Assembly: GCA_049664225.1 (NCBI GenBank)
Contig: JBATEX010000213.1
Coordinates: 150,990-214,989, forward strand
Direction: 5' to 3'
Source: JAUVRX01 sp049664225
GTDB lineage: Bacteria; Acidobacteriota; Thermoanaerobaculia; Multivoradales; JAHEKO01
DNA: 64,000 nt
Below are positions 1 through 9,223 of this stretch, piece after piece. The notes beneath the pieces are model-generated. The model was not told the origin of the DNA, did no database searches, and saw nothing but the letters and a program-made list of their open reading frames with translations. Each line of letters starts with the position of its first letter. Position 1 is the stretch's first letter. Both the position numbers and the translations under genes were made by a program.

Positions 1-1
1 C

Positions 2-1309
2 CGCGATCCGGCCAACTACTACCATATAGAGACCCTGAAGTCCGCTGACGAGGCGACCCCGAACTTCTCCTGGAGCCGCTACTTCGAGCGCCTCGGTCTG
101 GAGGGGATGGAGAGCTTCTCCTACGCCCAGCCAGACTTCTTCGCGGAGATGAACGCTCTCCTGGCCACAGCGGACCTCGACACCTGGAAGGCCTACCTGC
201 AGTGGAATCTGATCAACAACTTCTCGCCTTATCTGTCCGAGGCGTTCGTCGATCAGGACTTCGATTTCTACGGCAAGACCCTACGGGGCACCGAGGAGCT
301 GCAACCCAGATGGAAGAGAGTCGTCGCCCGAACCAGCTCCAGCCTGGGAGAAGCCCTGGGCCAGGTCTATGTCGAGCAGGCCTTCCCACCGCAAACCAAG
401 GCGCGAGCCGACAAGATGATCGAAGACCTCCGGTCGACAGTCGCAACACGTATCCAGAACCTCGACTGGATGACCGACGAAACCAAGGCTCAGGCGCTGG
501 CCAAGCTCGCCGCCTTCAACTCGAAGATCGGTTACCCCGATCAGTGGCGCGACTACGCGAAGCTCGACCTCGAGCGTCAGAGCTACGTCGCCAACGTGCG
601 GGCTGCCGACGCCTTCGAGATGCGCCGCAATCTCGACAAGATCGGTCAGCCCATCGATCGCGATGAGTGGGGCATGTCCCCGCAGACCGTCAATGCCTAC
701 TACAGTCCGGTGATGAACGAGATCGTCTTTCCGGCCGCCATCATGCAGCCGCCGATGTTCGATGGTGAGGCGGACGACGCCATTAACTATGGAGGCATGG
801 GCAGCGTCATCGGCCACGAGTTCATGCATGGATTCGATGACAAGGGCTCTCAGTTCGATGCCCAGGGCAACATGGAGAATTGGTGGACCGACGAAGATCG
901 TCAGCATTTCGACGAGCGCACCAAGATCCTGGTCGATCAGTTCGGTGGCTTCGTGGCCGTGGATGACCTGCACGTCAACGGCGAGCTCACCCTGGGTGAG
1001 AACATCGGCGACCTGGCTGGCCTCACCATGGCCTTCTACGCGCTTCAGACCGCGCTCGAAGGCAACAACCCTGGCGAGATCGACGGATTCACGCCGGAGC
1101 AGCGCTTCTTCTTGAGCTGGGCTCAAGGATGGCGCAAGAGCTACCGACCCGAGGCCCTCAAGCTGCAGGTCAACACCGATCCGCACTCGCCAGCGAAGTT
1201 CCGGGTCAATGGTCCGCTGGCCAATATGCCGGAGTTCGCCGCAGCTTTCGGTTGCAAGGAGGGTGATCCCATGGCATTGCCGGCTGACCGGAGAGCCGAG
1301 ATCTGGTAG
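2..1309 (+). CDS. M13 family metallopeptidase, C-terminal part
   Basis: The frame is open from the window edge, so the true start lies upstream; 435 residues are visible against about 650-700 for complete M13 (neprilysin/PepO) enzymes. The zinc site HEFMH (bases 815-829) and the box GENIGDLAG (995-1021), whose first Glu is the third zinc ligand, are the two family hallmarks. The substrate-binding motif NAYYSP is at 692-709, and the chain ends in Trp as is usual in the family. Family knowledge: M13 enzymes are secreted or membrane-anchored oligopeptidases that cleave on the amino side of hydrophobic residues; the anchor or signal would be in the missing part. A strong intrinsic terminator follows 25 bp after the stop, so it is probably transcribed separately from the next gene. 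Confidence 0.93.
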   Translation, partial: RDPANYYHIETLKSADEATPNFSWSRYFERLGLEGMESFSYAQPDFFAEMNALLATADLDTWKAYLQWNLINNFSPYLSEAFVDQDFDFYGKTLRGTEELQPRWKRVVARTSSSLGEALGQVYVEQAFPPQTKARADKMIEDLRSTVATRIQNLDWMTDETKAQALAKLAAFNSKIGYPDQWRDYAKLDLERQSYVANVRAADAFEMRRNLDKIGQPIDRDEWGMSPQTVNAYYSPVMNEIVFPAAIMQPPMFDGEADDAINYGGMGSVIGHEFMHGFDDKGSQFDAQGNMENWWTDEDRQHFDERTKILVDQFGGFVAVDDLHVNGELTLGENIGDLAGLTMAFYALQTALEGNNPGEIDGFTPEQRFFLSWAQGWRKSYRPEALKLQVNTDPHSPAKFRVNGPLANMPEFAAAFGCKEGDPMALPADRRAEIW

Positions 1310-1333
1310 CCGCTCGATCGGACGAGCATCTTA

Positions 1334-1367
1334 CCGCCCGCGCCCTGCTGCGCGGGCGGTTTCTTTT
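1334..1367 (+). terminator. Rho-independent terminator
   Basis: A perfect 9-bp GC stem (1334-1342 pairs with 1351-1359), extendable by one pair, with an 8-nt loop, is followed directly by a T-rich tract (1360-1367). It lies 25 bp after the M13 peptidase stop and before the SD of the next gene. Confidence 0.88.
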
Positions 1368-1414
1368 CCGCAGCGCTGGATAGAATGCTCCTTGGAGCTA
1401 ACTGGAGTCAGTCC

Positions 1415-3601
1415 ATGCTGTCCGCCCTTCGCAAACCTCTGACCTTGGCCTGGGTCTGTCTCACTCTCTTCTTCGTCCTGTTCCCATTGACCCTCGCCAA
1501 GCCGGGCCTGCCGATGCTTCTCAAGGCCGACGAGCCGGCGAACTACTTGATGGCCGTCAGTCTCTGGCGGGATGGTGACCTGCGCTGCGAATCGCCGGAC
1601 ATCGAGAGGCTCTTTCACGAGTTTACGCATCGCTCCGACAACCTGTTTCTGATGAGTGAGGACGGCTGGCAAACCGTTCACTTCTCCGCCCCCCTGGTGT
1701 ACCCGCTATTCGCCGCTCCGGCGGCCGGACTCTTCGGCGCCAACGGCCTGATAGCCCTCAACGCGGCACTGATGATGGTCATGATCGCTCTCGGGACGAG
1801 CTACTTGCGGCGATTCAACCGCGAATCGATCGCTTTTCTCTTCTCCACCGGCTTCTTCCTTGTGAGCTGCAGCTTCGTCTACATTTTCTGGCTGCAGGCC
1901 GAGATCTTTCACATGACCTGCGTCACGATCTCGTTCCTGTTGGTGATCGGCAAGAAGCGTTCGGCGACGCAGCAGCTGAGCTTGCTCGCCATCGCCGGGT
2001 CGGCGGCAGTCCTCTCGCTGGCGGTTTACTCCAAGCCGATGCTGGCCGCATTGGCGCTGCCCATTCTCTACTTCTCCCTCCACCGCCGCGGATGGAAGGC
2101 GGCGGCGGTCTGGTGTCTCAGCGCAGCCCTCACCCTGGCGCTGTTGGCAGGACTCGCCCTGGCCCTGACCGACACACCTTGGCCCTATCTCAGCCGATCT
2201 CGCCAACCGGTCAACGTCAGCAGTCCGGTTGCTTTCATGGAGCGGAAGGCGTCCGAGTCGGTTCAGTCTCGAGTCTTCACACACCACGAGCCGATCTCCG
2301 AGAGAGTCGGGTACTTCCTGAAACTATTCGATCCTCGCGTTGTCGATCTTCCTCTTCTGGTCGACAACGTGGGCTACTTCTTGTTGGGCCGGCATGTCGG
2401 ATTGCTTCTCTACATGCCGTTCGCTGCTGTCTGTCTCTTGCTGTTTCTCTTGCACGATTGGCATTCGAAGGGTCGCTGGTTGATTCTGGCGGCCCTGGCT
2501 GCCTCCTCGCTGGCCTTCTTTCTTCTCTTGCCTGACCGATGGCATGGGGGAGGAGGCTTCATCGGCAACCGCTATCTGATCATCGCCTACCCGGCTTTCT
2601 TGTTCCTGGTCACGCGGATCCGACCGACTTGGTTGATCGCTCCGGGATTCGCGCTCGGAGGCATCTTCCTGGGCTCGGTGGTGCTGACGCCTTTCGGTGC
2701 CCCGGTCGACAACCCGACTCTCCAGGCGCATGTCCGCAATACACCCTTTCGTCATTTTCCCTTCGAGCTCACCCTGGCGCGTCGAATTCCGGGCTATCTA
2801 GGTGACTATCACTCGGGGGTCTGGTTCCGTGGGCGTGCAGACGTCTTCCAACCTCACAGTGACGAGCTCTGGTTTCATGGAGCAGAAGTCGTCGAAGCCT
2901 GGATGATCACCGACCGCCCTTTGTCAGACGCCGTCTTCCTGGTGCGTTCCGGGTCTCCGAGCAACGCGGTGGAGATCTGCCTGGAAGGCGAGTGTGGCCA
3001 GGTAATCTTCGACGGCACGAACGGCCCGGACCGGCAAGATGTCAGGCTGACGCCCCACAGGGCTTGGAAGACTCGCAGACAGGGAGCCCGCGAGAGCTTC
3101 ACCTACCGCCTGACGGTCACCTCGGCCAACGGCGAGAAGCCGACCTGGCGAGGTGAAGGCGAGGAGCACTTCTATCTGGGGACTGCGCTTCTCTACCTCG
3201 GCTCCAGCGCCGAACGAGATCGCGATCTCTACCATGTAGAGTGGACTCGGGTCGAACAGGTTGAGCGCGTTAAGGCTGGAGCCCCGTTCCAGGTGGCCGT
3301 GGAGTTGAAGAACACCAGTCAGGAGACCTGGACAATCCGCGGTGCGACCCGCGTCGAGCTGAGCTACCATTGGACGGACTCCGCAGGCCAGTCTACAGTT
3401 CGCGGCGGCCTACGCAGCCCACTTCCCTCCGAGGTCGATCCAGGACAGTCCGTCTCTGTAGCTCAACGGGTGCTGGCCCCCGAGGCACCCGGCAATTACA
3501 CCCTGACACTCGATCTGGTCCGCGAGCAGGTGGCGTGGTTCTCCGACCAGAGTCCCGCTAGCTCGGTGAACTGGGTAGTCGAAGTCGTGTCACCCGAGTG
3601 A
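1415..3601 (+). CDS. GT-C-like polytopic membrane protein with C-terminal Ig-like domain
   Basis: 728 residues. An upstream ATG at 1385 is in frame, but the ATG at 1415 has a GGAG seven bases before it and starts right at the first hydrophobic helix. About 10-12 membrane segments fill residues 10-440. An acidic pair, D39-E40 in KADEPANYL just after the first helix, sits where GT-C glycosyltransferases keep their catalytic Asp/Glu, and a GGGGFIGNRY motif closes the membrane part. The soluble C-terminus (about 450-728) includes a beta-rich domain (about 600-728) with conserved W and N residues, resembling NBR1-type or CARDB Ig-like folds. It is a clear paralogue of the genes at 9198-11435 and, without the Ig-like end, 5719-7515. 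Inferred role: transfer of a sugar from a lipid-linked donor on the periplasmic face. The substrate is unknown, and no database family could be confirmed. Confidence 0.72.
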   Translation: MLSALRKPLTLAWVCLTLFFVLFPLTLAKPGLPMLLKADEPANYLMAVSLWRDGDLRCESPDIERLFHEFTHRSDNLFLMSEDGWQTVHFSAPLVYPLFAAPAAGLFGANGLIALNAALMMVMIALGTSYLRRFNRESIAFLFSTGFFLVSCSFVYIFWLQAEIFHMTCVTISFLLVIGKKRSATQQLSLLAIAGSAAVLSLAVYSKPMLAALALPILYFSLHRRGWKAAAVWCLSAALTLALLAGLALALTDTPWPYLSRSRQPVNVSSPVAFMERKASESVQSRVFTHHEPISERVGYFLKLFDPRVVDLPLLVDNVGYFLLGRHVGLLLYMPFAAVCLLLFLLHDWHSKGRWLILAALAASSLAFFLLLPDRWHGGGGFIGNRYLIIAYPAFLFLVTRIRPTWLIAPGFALGGIFLGSVVLTPFGAPVDNPTLQAHVRNTPFRHFPFELTLARRIPGYLGDYHSGVWFRGRADVFQPHSDELWFHGAEVVEAWMITDRPLSDAVFLVRSGSPSNAVEICLEGECGQVIFDGTNGPDRQDVRLTPHRAWKTRRQGARESFTYRLTVTSANGEKPTWRGEGEEHFYLGTALLYLGSSAERDRDLYHVEWTRVEQVERVKAGAPFQVAVELKNTSQETWTIRGATRVELSYHWTDSAGQSTVRGGLRSPLPSEVDPGQSVSVAQRVLAPEAPGNYTLTLDLVREQVAWFSDQSPASSVNWVVEVVSPE

Positions 3602-3611
3602 CAAGGTAGTT

Positions 3612-5729
3612 TCAGGGATCCGACTGTCGACCCAGGCCGGTCTCGTCTTGCGTCTGCTCGGCCCGAGCATTATCTGGATTTACCTCGACCGCCGAGATCT
3701 CTGTTCCCTCAGGCAGGAACACATATAAGAAGTACTTCGCTTGCCAGGGCAGATTCACGACTCCAACCCCGCGGAGAATGTCGAACTCCCCTGCTACTCG
3801 ACCGTCACGCGTCACTACCCTCACGCGCCCCCCGATTTCCGAGGGTTCGGTGTCTAAGGCGATGCGAAAGCTCCCGGCATCGAAGTACTGCTTGAGTAGC
3901 AGGTAAGCGTCGTCCCGTGGATACCGGAAGGGCTCGTCTCCCAGCTCGAACCGATGGCGCGTCAGAAATATCTGCGGATCGGAATCGATGGCGTAGAGAC
4001 CGACCCTTGGACCCTGGCGAGTCGGGGTGGGTAGCCACTCCTGAATCAGGTCGAAGTCCAGAAGCTCCCGATATCTCTTGGCATAGACCTCGTGGTGGGG
4101 TTTGGTCCAGTTCTCTGGTTCCAGGAACCGTCGATAGGCACTGTCGGCCAGAAGCACGAAGTCCCACTGAGGCTCCCTGATCTGCTCGAGGGTGAAGCGG
4201 GCAGCGAATCGACTGTTGGCCCGCTGGAAACGCTTGTAATGGATATGGGGAGTGTAGGACTCCTGAATGATCCCGGCTCCACGTGGCAGATTCGTGTTGA
4301 TCCACCAGGCGGCGAGCTCCCGAGTGCTCGGCCTGACCAGGCTCACCTCCTGAACAATCGTGCGATAGACCGGCACGGCAAGACCGACCAGGCTCAACAC
4401 CCCCAAGGGCCACCATCGCGCCAGCCCCCTTCGGTCCAGCGTCAGGCGCCGCTCCCAGCCGGCAAGGCCAGCGCCGAGAAGCGCGGCGATGGCTGGCATC
4501 GCCGGTAGCAGATTCCGCTTCACCACCATGCTCATGCTGCTCATCAGGATCAGGAAGGCCAGCGGGTAGGCGGCCATCACGAGCCAGCGTCGCCGATCAT
4601 CGCGAGCCAGGCCGAAGACCCCCAGCAAACCCAACACACAAGCCGGCCAGCCGAAGCTCTGCACCAGCTTGGCGCCGTACCAGAGCGCATTGCTCTGTGG
4701 CCTGACACCAATCCAACCTCCCTTGGCGTACTGGCGGACCCCGAACAGCAGGTCTTTGCCCTGCCCCGCGAAAGCCGCTCCTGCGTGAGCCCAGAAAGCC
4801 GGCATGGCCGCCAACAACACGGCCACGGAGACCAACCCGGACCAAAGCAGGTACCAGGAGAACCGCCGAGTCCTCAGGCGCCAATAGATCCAGATGGCCA
4901 CAATGGAGACGGCCACCACTCCCGCTGGATACTTACTGGCCGCTGCCAGCCCGGCGCAAGCCCCAGCCCACAGATAGTCGTGGAGATTCTCCCCGTCCAG
5001 CAAACGCGCCACGAACATCACGGTCAGAGTCGCGAAGAAGGCCGAAGGCACATCGCTGATAATGAGATGGGTAATCTCGTTGTAGATCGGCGAGAAGATG
5101 ATCAGCAGGGCTCCCAGACTGGCTGCCAACCGACCCGCGATCCTCAGAGCCACCAGGAACACCGGGATGGTCGTGAGGGCACCGAATACAGCACTCAGTC
5201 CTCTGAGCAGCAGCCAGCTGACGTCAACTTCATTGCCGACTTCATAGAAGAGCTGCAGAAAGCGGCTGATGGCTTGCGGGAAGAGCGACTGGATCCACAG
5301 AAGGATGGCTTGCAGGTAGTAGGGCAGATGGCCGTAGATGAAGGACTCTGGCAGAAGCTTGCCTTCATTGATGCGAAGCGCCGCCTCGTAGTAGATCCCC
5401 TCGTCCCGGTAGTAACGACCCGAGATCTCGAAGTCGATCCCGATCAGGCGAACCACCAGGGAAAGCAGTACCAGGAGAAAAAGGAGACGGCCTACAGTCA
5501 GAATCGGCTGGCCCTCGGCGCGCCGCCAGAGCGCCGCAGCCAGAGCGATCAGATAGGCCACTGCCAGGAGCATGACCACGCCCACCACAGTACGCGTCAA
5601 CAACAGCGGCGGACTGCCTCCCGACACATCCCATAGCCAGGCAACTACGACGGCGAGACCTGCCGCCGCGGCAGTGCGACTCAACCAGGCAGCTGGGTGC
5701 CACAACCTGTCTGCAGACTCAAAGGCCAT
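3612..5729 (-). CDS. PMT/ArnT-like glycosyltransferase (GT39-like)
   Basis: 705 residues, ATG start. N-terminal helices are followed by RYYRDEGIYYE with the D109-E110 pair that GT-C enzymes of the PMT/ArnT class place in the first periplasmic loop; roughly 11-12 membrane segments follow to about residue 480, then a soluble C-terminal region of about 220 residues. Known members move a sugar from a polyprenyl-phosphate carrier to protein or lipid A on the outer face of the inner membrane. The start overlaps the stop of the upstream same-strand gene (5719-7515) by 11 bp, so the two are likely translationally coupled. It converges on the preceding plus-strand gene with a 10-bp gap and no obvious terminator. 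Family-level call is good; acceptor and donor are unknown. Confidence 0.82.
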   Translation of the reverse strand: MAFESADRLWHPAAWLSRTAAAAGLAVVVAWLWDVSGGSPPLLLTRTVVGVVMLLAVAYLIALAAALWRRAEGQPILTVGRLLFLLVLLSLVVRLIGIDFEISGRYYRDEGIYYEAALRINEGKLLPESFIYGHLPYYLQAILLWIQSLFPQAISRFLQLFYEVGNEVDVSWLLLRGLSAVFGALTTIPVFLVALRIAGRLAASLGALLIIFSPIYNEITHLIISDVPSAFFATLTVMFVARLLDGENLHDYLWAGACAGLAAASKYPAGVVAVSIVAIWIYWRLRTRRFSWYLLWSGLVSVAVLLAAMPAFWAHAGAAFAGQGKDLLFGVRQYAKGGWIGVRPQSNALWYGAKLVQSFGWPACVLGLLGVFGLARDDRRRWLVMAAYPLAFLILMSSMSMVVKRNLLPAMPAIAALLGAGLAGWERRLTLDRRGLARWWPLGVLSLVGLAVPVYRTIVQEVSLVRPSTRELAAWWINTNLPRGAGIIQESYTPHIHYKRFQRANSRFAARFTLEQIREPQWDFVLLADSAYRRFLEPENWTKPHHEVYAKRYRELLDFDLIQEWLPTPTRQGPRVGLYAIDSDPQIFLTRHRFELGDEPFRYPRDDAYLLLKQYFDAGSFRIALDTEPSEIGGRVRVVTRDGRVAGEFDILRGVGVVNLPWQAKYFLYVFLPEGTEISAVEVNPDNARAEQTQDETGLGRQSDP

Positions 5730-7515
5730 CCTGCTCGGACTTCTCCACTCCTCGCCGCAAGAGCGAGAAGGATACGGCGCCTTGGCCGATCTCTCCCGCC
5801 CGCAAATTCAGCTGGTACAGGAAGTACGGATCCCAGGTCCACCACATGGGGTGCCTGGCCCTTCGTCGGCCCAGCTCGAGGTCCAGGATGCGAACATCGC
5901 CGGCAGACTCTGCACCGCCCACAGTCGCTCCACGGGTGACCTCCAACTCCTCCGCACCTGGCCCCCATGTTTCGAGTTGCAGCCGGGTCAGGGGGGTCGA
6001 GCTGCCGACCAGAAGCTGGCCGCGACTGTCGGCTCGGAGCTTCAGGACCCTTCCATCTCGACTCGGGCGCAGCGTCGGAGAGAGCGACTTCACCCACAAC
6101 TGGTTATGGATCACATCGGATCGCCCTGACGGTTTGAGGTGACTCTGCGTCGTCTCGAATGGCAGTCCCCAGCTGGCCGCGGCCGAGACATAGCGATAGG
6201 TGCTGTCTTGCCTCAAAGGGAAGGCTCTCGGCTGGCTCCAGAGGGGCCACATGAAGGCCGACGCCAGGGCCGTTACCACCAGGGCAGGACCCAGCTTCGC
6301 CAAGCGGGTCCCCACAAACCAGAGGGCGGGGTACAAAGGCAGAAAATAGCGATTGGCAATCGCTCCACCACCACCGTAGAAGTTGAAAGGTCGATAGAGG
6401 AAGAAACCTGCCACGCAAAACAACACCGCCGGCAGCAGCGCCCATCGCGCCCGCCCTCGAGGGCGGCCCAGGACTCCCAGCAGTAGCGGCAAGAAGTACG
6501 GGAGGACCCCGACATGGCGGCCGACAAGGAAGTAGAGACTGTTCCAAGTCCAGAGCGAGGCGTCAGTAGCCGGCAGACGCGAGAGACTCTGACCCTCGAC
6601 CCATCTCGCGTCGCCCAGGTCTTCGAGCTTCTCAACCCACTCCTCGGGAGCGAATTCGATTCCCGGGTAGCCAGTTGTCGAATAGAAGCCCCGACGCTGG
6701 GCGCCATAGCTCGTCAAGCTACGTCCGTTGATCCAATGAATGGTGAACGCCAGCGCCAGCACCGCGACAACACCCAGCAGCAGTCCAGTAAGCCCCCGGC
6801 GGCGCTCGAACCGCGGCACCGCCATCGCGGTCGGTACCAGGAGCGGCAAGTAGAGCGGACGGCTGAAGATCACGATCGCCATCAGCAGACCAATCGTCAC
6901 CCAGCGAAGCACCGACCCTTTCTCGTCGGGGCTCTGCCGAGCACTGAAGGCCAGGCTGAGCGCTATTGCCGACAGTGCCATCAGAAACAGGTCGGCGTGA
7001 GCCCAATAGACGTAGGCAAAGCACACCGAGGCGAACAAGAATGCCGCCACCCAGATCCAGGCCACCCTGCCGAGGCGAGTTCTGAGACTGCGAGCCGCCA
7101 TGACTCCGGCCAAAACCAGAAGGAGGGCATTGGCCACGAAAGGCCCCTTGAGGGGCGACAGCCTCTGAAAGGGAGCGATGGCCAGGGGATAGAAGAACGG
7201 CTTGCCAAAAGAGATGTGCCGACCCTCGTCGCCACTCAGCAGGATAAGGCCCTCGGGTTGACGGCCCCAATGCTCCATGAATCGCTCGTAGTCTTCTTTC
7301 TCGAAGCTCAGATCCAGATCCCAAGCCAGGCTCTCCCCGGCCATGAGGTAGGTGGCCTCATCTCCGACGAAGGCAGGCCACTCGCGTCGGTCGAACGTCA
7401 AGGCACCGAGGAGGATCATCCCGGACAGGATGATGAGGGGTAGGGCCAAGTAGACATCGTGCCGTCTGACGGCTGCGGTGTCCGCCGCCTCACTGCCTTG
7501 AATAGGGATAGTCAC
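5719..7515 (-). CDS. GT-C-like polytopic membrane protein
   Basis: 598 residues, GTG start (no ATG until residue 33, inside the first helix). The acidic motif GDEATYLMAG (D52-E53) and the GGGGAIANRY motif match the paralogues at 1415-3601 and 9198-11435; this copy is shorter and lacks their C-terminal Ig-like domain, ending in a beta-rich segment of about 120 residues. Around ten membrane helices are visible. First gene of a two-gene unit with the PMT-like enzyme at 3612-5729 (11-bp overlap). Inferred to be an inner-membrane glycosyltransferase using a lipid-linked donor; could instead be a polymerase or a non-catalytic relative. Confidence 0.7.
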   Translation of the reverse strand: MTIPIQGSEAADTAAVRRHDVYLALPLIILSGMILLGALTFDRREWPAFVGDEATYLMAGESLAWDLDLSFEKEDYERFMEHWGRQPEGLILLSGDEGRHISFGKPFFYPLAIAPFQRLSPLKGPFVANALLLVLAGVMAARSLRTRLGRVAWIWVAAFLFASVCFAYVYWAHADLFLMALSAIALSLAFSARQSPDEKGSVLRWVTIGLLMAIVIFSRPLYLPLLVPTAMAVPRFERRRGLTGLLLGVVAVLALAFTIHWINGRSLTSYGAQRRGFYSTTGYPGIEFAPEEWVEKLEDLGDARWVEGQSLSRLPATDASLWTWNSLYFLVGRHVGVLPYFLPLLLGVLGRPRGRARWALLPAVLFCVAGFFLYRPFNFYGGGGAIANRYFLPLYPALWFVGTRLAKLGPALVVTALASAFMWPLWSQPRAFPLRQDSTYRYVSAAASWGLPFETTQSHLKPSGRSDVIHNQLWVKSLSPTLRPSRDGRVLKLRADSRGQLLVGSSTPLTRLQLETWGPGAEELEVTRGATVGGAESAGDVRILDLELGRRRARHPMWWTWDPYFLYQLNLRAGEIGQGAVSFSLLRRGVEKSEQDGL

Positions 7516-7747
7516 TTGCTCTGGCGCCGTTCTGGGCAGGACGCACGGGGAGGAAACAGGACCGAACGGTCTCCCGATATTCTCGCGGGGATTCTAGCAA
7601 AGCGCTGTCGGCAAGCTCGGCCAGGACTCGATAAACTGGATATACTTCGCGGCCGGACTTGCAGCCGCTCGAGGAAAACGCGCCCGAGCCTTTCGCCGCA
7701 CCCCCGAACCGAGCAACACCATTGAACTCCAACAGAAACCGACTCTT

Positions 7748-9223
7748 GTGACCTGGAGAAACTCGAAAGACCATCCCCGGCGAGTGCACTTCGCTCTCAC
7801 CGCACTGTTGCTGGCCGGCAACTGGCTGCAAATCGGCTGTGGGCAGTCGACGGCGCCCTCGCGAAGCAACATCCTCTTGATCACCATCGACACGTTGCGG
7901 GCCGACCACCTGTCGAGCTACGGCTACGAGCGAGCTACCTCTCCCATCATCGACGGTCTCGCCGCCGAGGGTGTGCGCTTCGACAACGCCATCGTTCAGT
8001 GGCCCAAGACCGCGCCCTCCTTCGCTTCCATCTTCACCGCCACCTATCCGAAAGACAACGGCATCGTGCGGCGAGTCGGGGTCCGGCTTCCCCAGGAGCT
8101 CAGGATGCTGGCGGAAGTGCTCCAGGAGCAGGGCTTCGCCACCCACGCGGTGGTCTCCAACGGTGCCGTGGCTAGCGAGTTCAATTTCGATCAGGGATTC
8201 GACACCTACATCGAGACCTGGAAGCTCTCACCTCCCGAGGAAGGTCAGGACCCCACTGCCGCCGGTTCGGTAACCCAATTGGCGCAAGCAGTGATCGGCG
8301 ACCACGATCCGTATCAGCCGTTCTTTCTCTGGGTGCACTATCTGGATCCCCATTTTCCCTATGAGGCGCCCGCACCGGTAACGGATCGGTTCGAAGGCGA
8401 CGCCTACTTCGACTCCACGGAGCAGATCGAGGTCAAGGATGTTCCGATTCGCCAGATGGCCGGCATCGGCACTGACCAGGTGCTGAACGGACGAACCGAC
8501 CTCGCCTACTACACAGCCCGCTATGACGCCGAGATCGCCTATGCCGACGCCCAGATCGGTAAGTTGCTGGACTTCATGGGCGACCGGGGACTGCTGGAAA
8601 ATACCCTGACGATCCTGACCTCCGACCACGGTGAGTCTCTGGGTGAGCATTCCTATTATTTCGACCACGGTCGCTTCGGATTCCAGCCCGGTCTTCGCGT
8701 ACCGCTCGTCTTTCACTACCCGGGAGTGCTCGAGCCGCACGTGGACACGGATCCGGCGGAGCTCATCCACCTGTCACCGTCCATTCTGGAGTTCGCTGGA
8801 GTCGAACTGGAAGATGACAGGTGGATGCAGGGACAGTCTCTAGTACCACGCCTCGAGAACACCGCCTCCGCGGGTGCGCGACCGGCGTTCTCCCAGGCCG
8901 GCTACGCCACCGAGAGGAAGTGGCAGCAGATCGTGCAGGACCGTCGGTTCAAGCTGATGAACGTCATCGCCGGTGACGAGCAGCGATGGGTGGGCGGCCC
9001 AGGGGTCTTCCTGACACTCTACGACCTCGAGAACGACCCCGGCGAAACCGTCGATGTCATGGCGCAGTTCCCCGAAGCCGCTGAACGCCTGCGCCGCTCA
9101 ATGGATCAAATCTGGTCCGCTGAACCATTCTCCGTGTTGGTCGACGACGGCGTGACGTCGGAAGAGCGCGAAATGGACGACGAGACCCGGCGCCAACTCA
9201 AGGCTCTGGGCTATCTTCAGTAG
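7748..9223 (+). CDS. Sulfatase-fold (alkaline phosphatase superfamily) hydrolase/transferase with Thr nucleophile
   Basis: 491 residues, GTG start; no better start is visible before the signal peptide. Residues 13-30 are hydrophobic and end at Cys31, a weak lipobox (QIGC). The fold signature ITIDTLRADHLSSYGY gives metal ligand D48, and SDHG around residues 292-295 supplies the distal metal ligands. Where classical sulfatases have C/S-x-P-S-R, this protein has T88-A-P-S-F, so the formylglycine precursor is absent. Thr at this place is typical of phosphoethanolamine and phosphoglycerol transferases of the same superfamily; whether this enzyme hydrolyses sulfate or phosphate esters or transfers a group is open. 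Divergent from the GT-C pair at 3612-7515 (232-bp gap without a convincing promoter) and overlapping the convergent gene at 9198 by 26 bp. Likely periplasmic or surface-anchored. Confidence 0.85.
   Translation: MTWRNSKDHPRRVHFALTALLLAGNWLQIGCGQSTAPSRSNILLITIDTLRADHLSSYGYERATSPIIDGLAAEGVRFDNAIVQWPKTAPSFASIFTATYPKDNGIVRRVGVRLPQELRMLAEVLQEQGFATHAVVSNGAVASEFNFDQGFDTYIETWKLSPPEEGQDPTAAGSVTQLAQAVIGDHDPYQPFFLWVHYLDPHFPYEAPAPVTDRFEGDAYFDSTEQIEVKDVPIRQMAGIGTDQVLNGRTDLAYYTARYDAEIAYADAQIGKLLDFMGDRGLLENTLTILTSDHGESLGEHSYYFDHGRFGFQPGLRVPLVFHYPGVLEPHVDTDPAELIHLSPSILEFAGVELEDDRWMQGQSLVPRLENTASAGARPAFSQAGYATERKWQQIVQDRRFKLMNVIAGDEQRWVGGPGVFLTLYDLENDPGETVDVMAQFPEAAERLRRSMDQIWSAEPFSVLVDDGVTSEEREMDDETRRQLKALGYLQ

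Noticed and set aside
281..1186. 301-codon open frame opposite the M13 peptidase
   Set aside because: The peptidase has all family motifs; this frame has none.
4785..5636. 283-codon plus-strand frame opposite the PMT-like gene
   Set aside because: Gln/Glu/Arg-rich antisense translation, no start context, no domain.
7748..9223. Classical (formylglycine) sulfatase label
   Set aside because: The CxPSR Cys/Ser is replaced by Thr, so only the fold-level name is kept.
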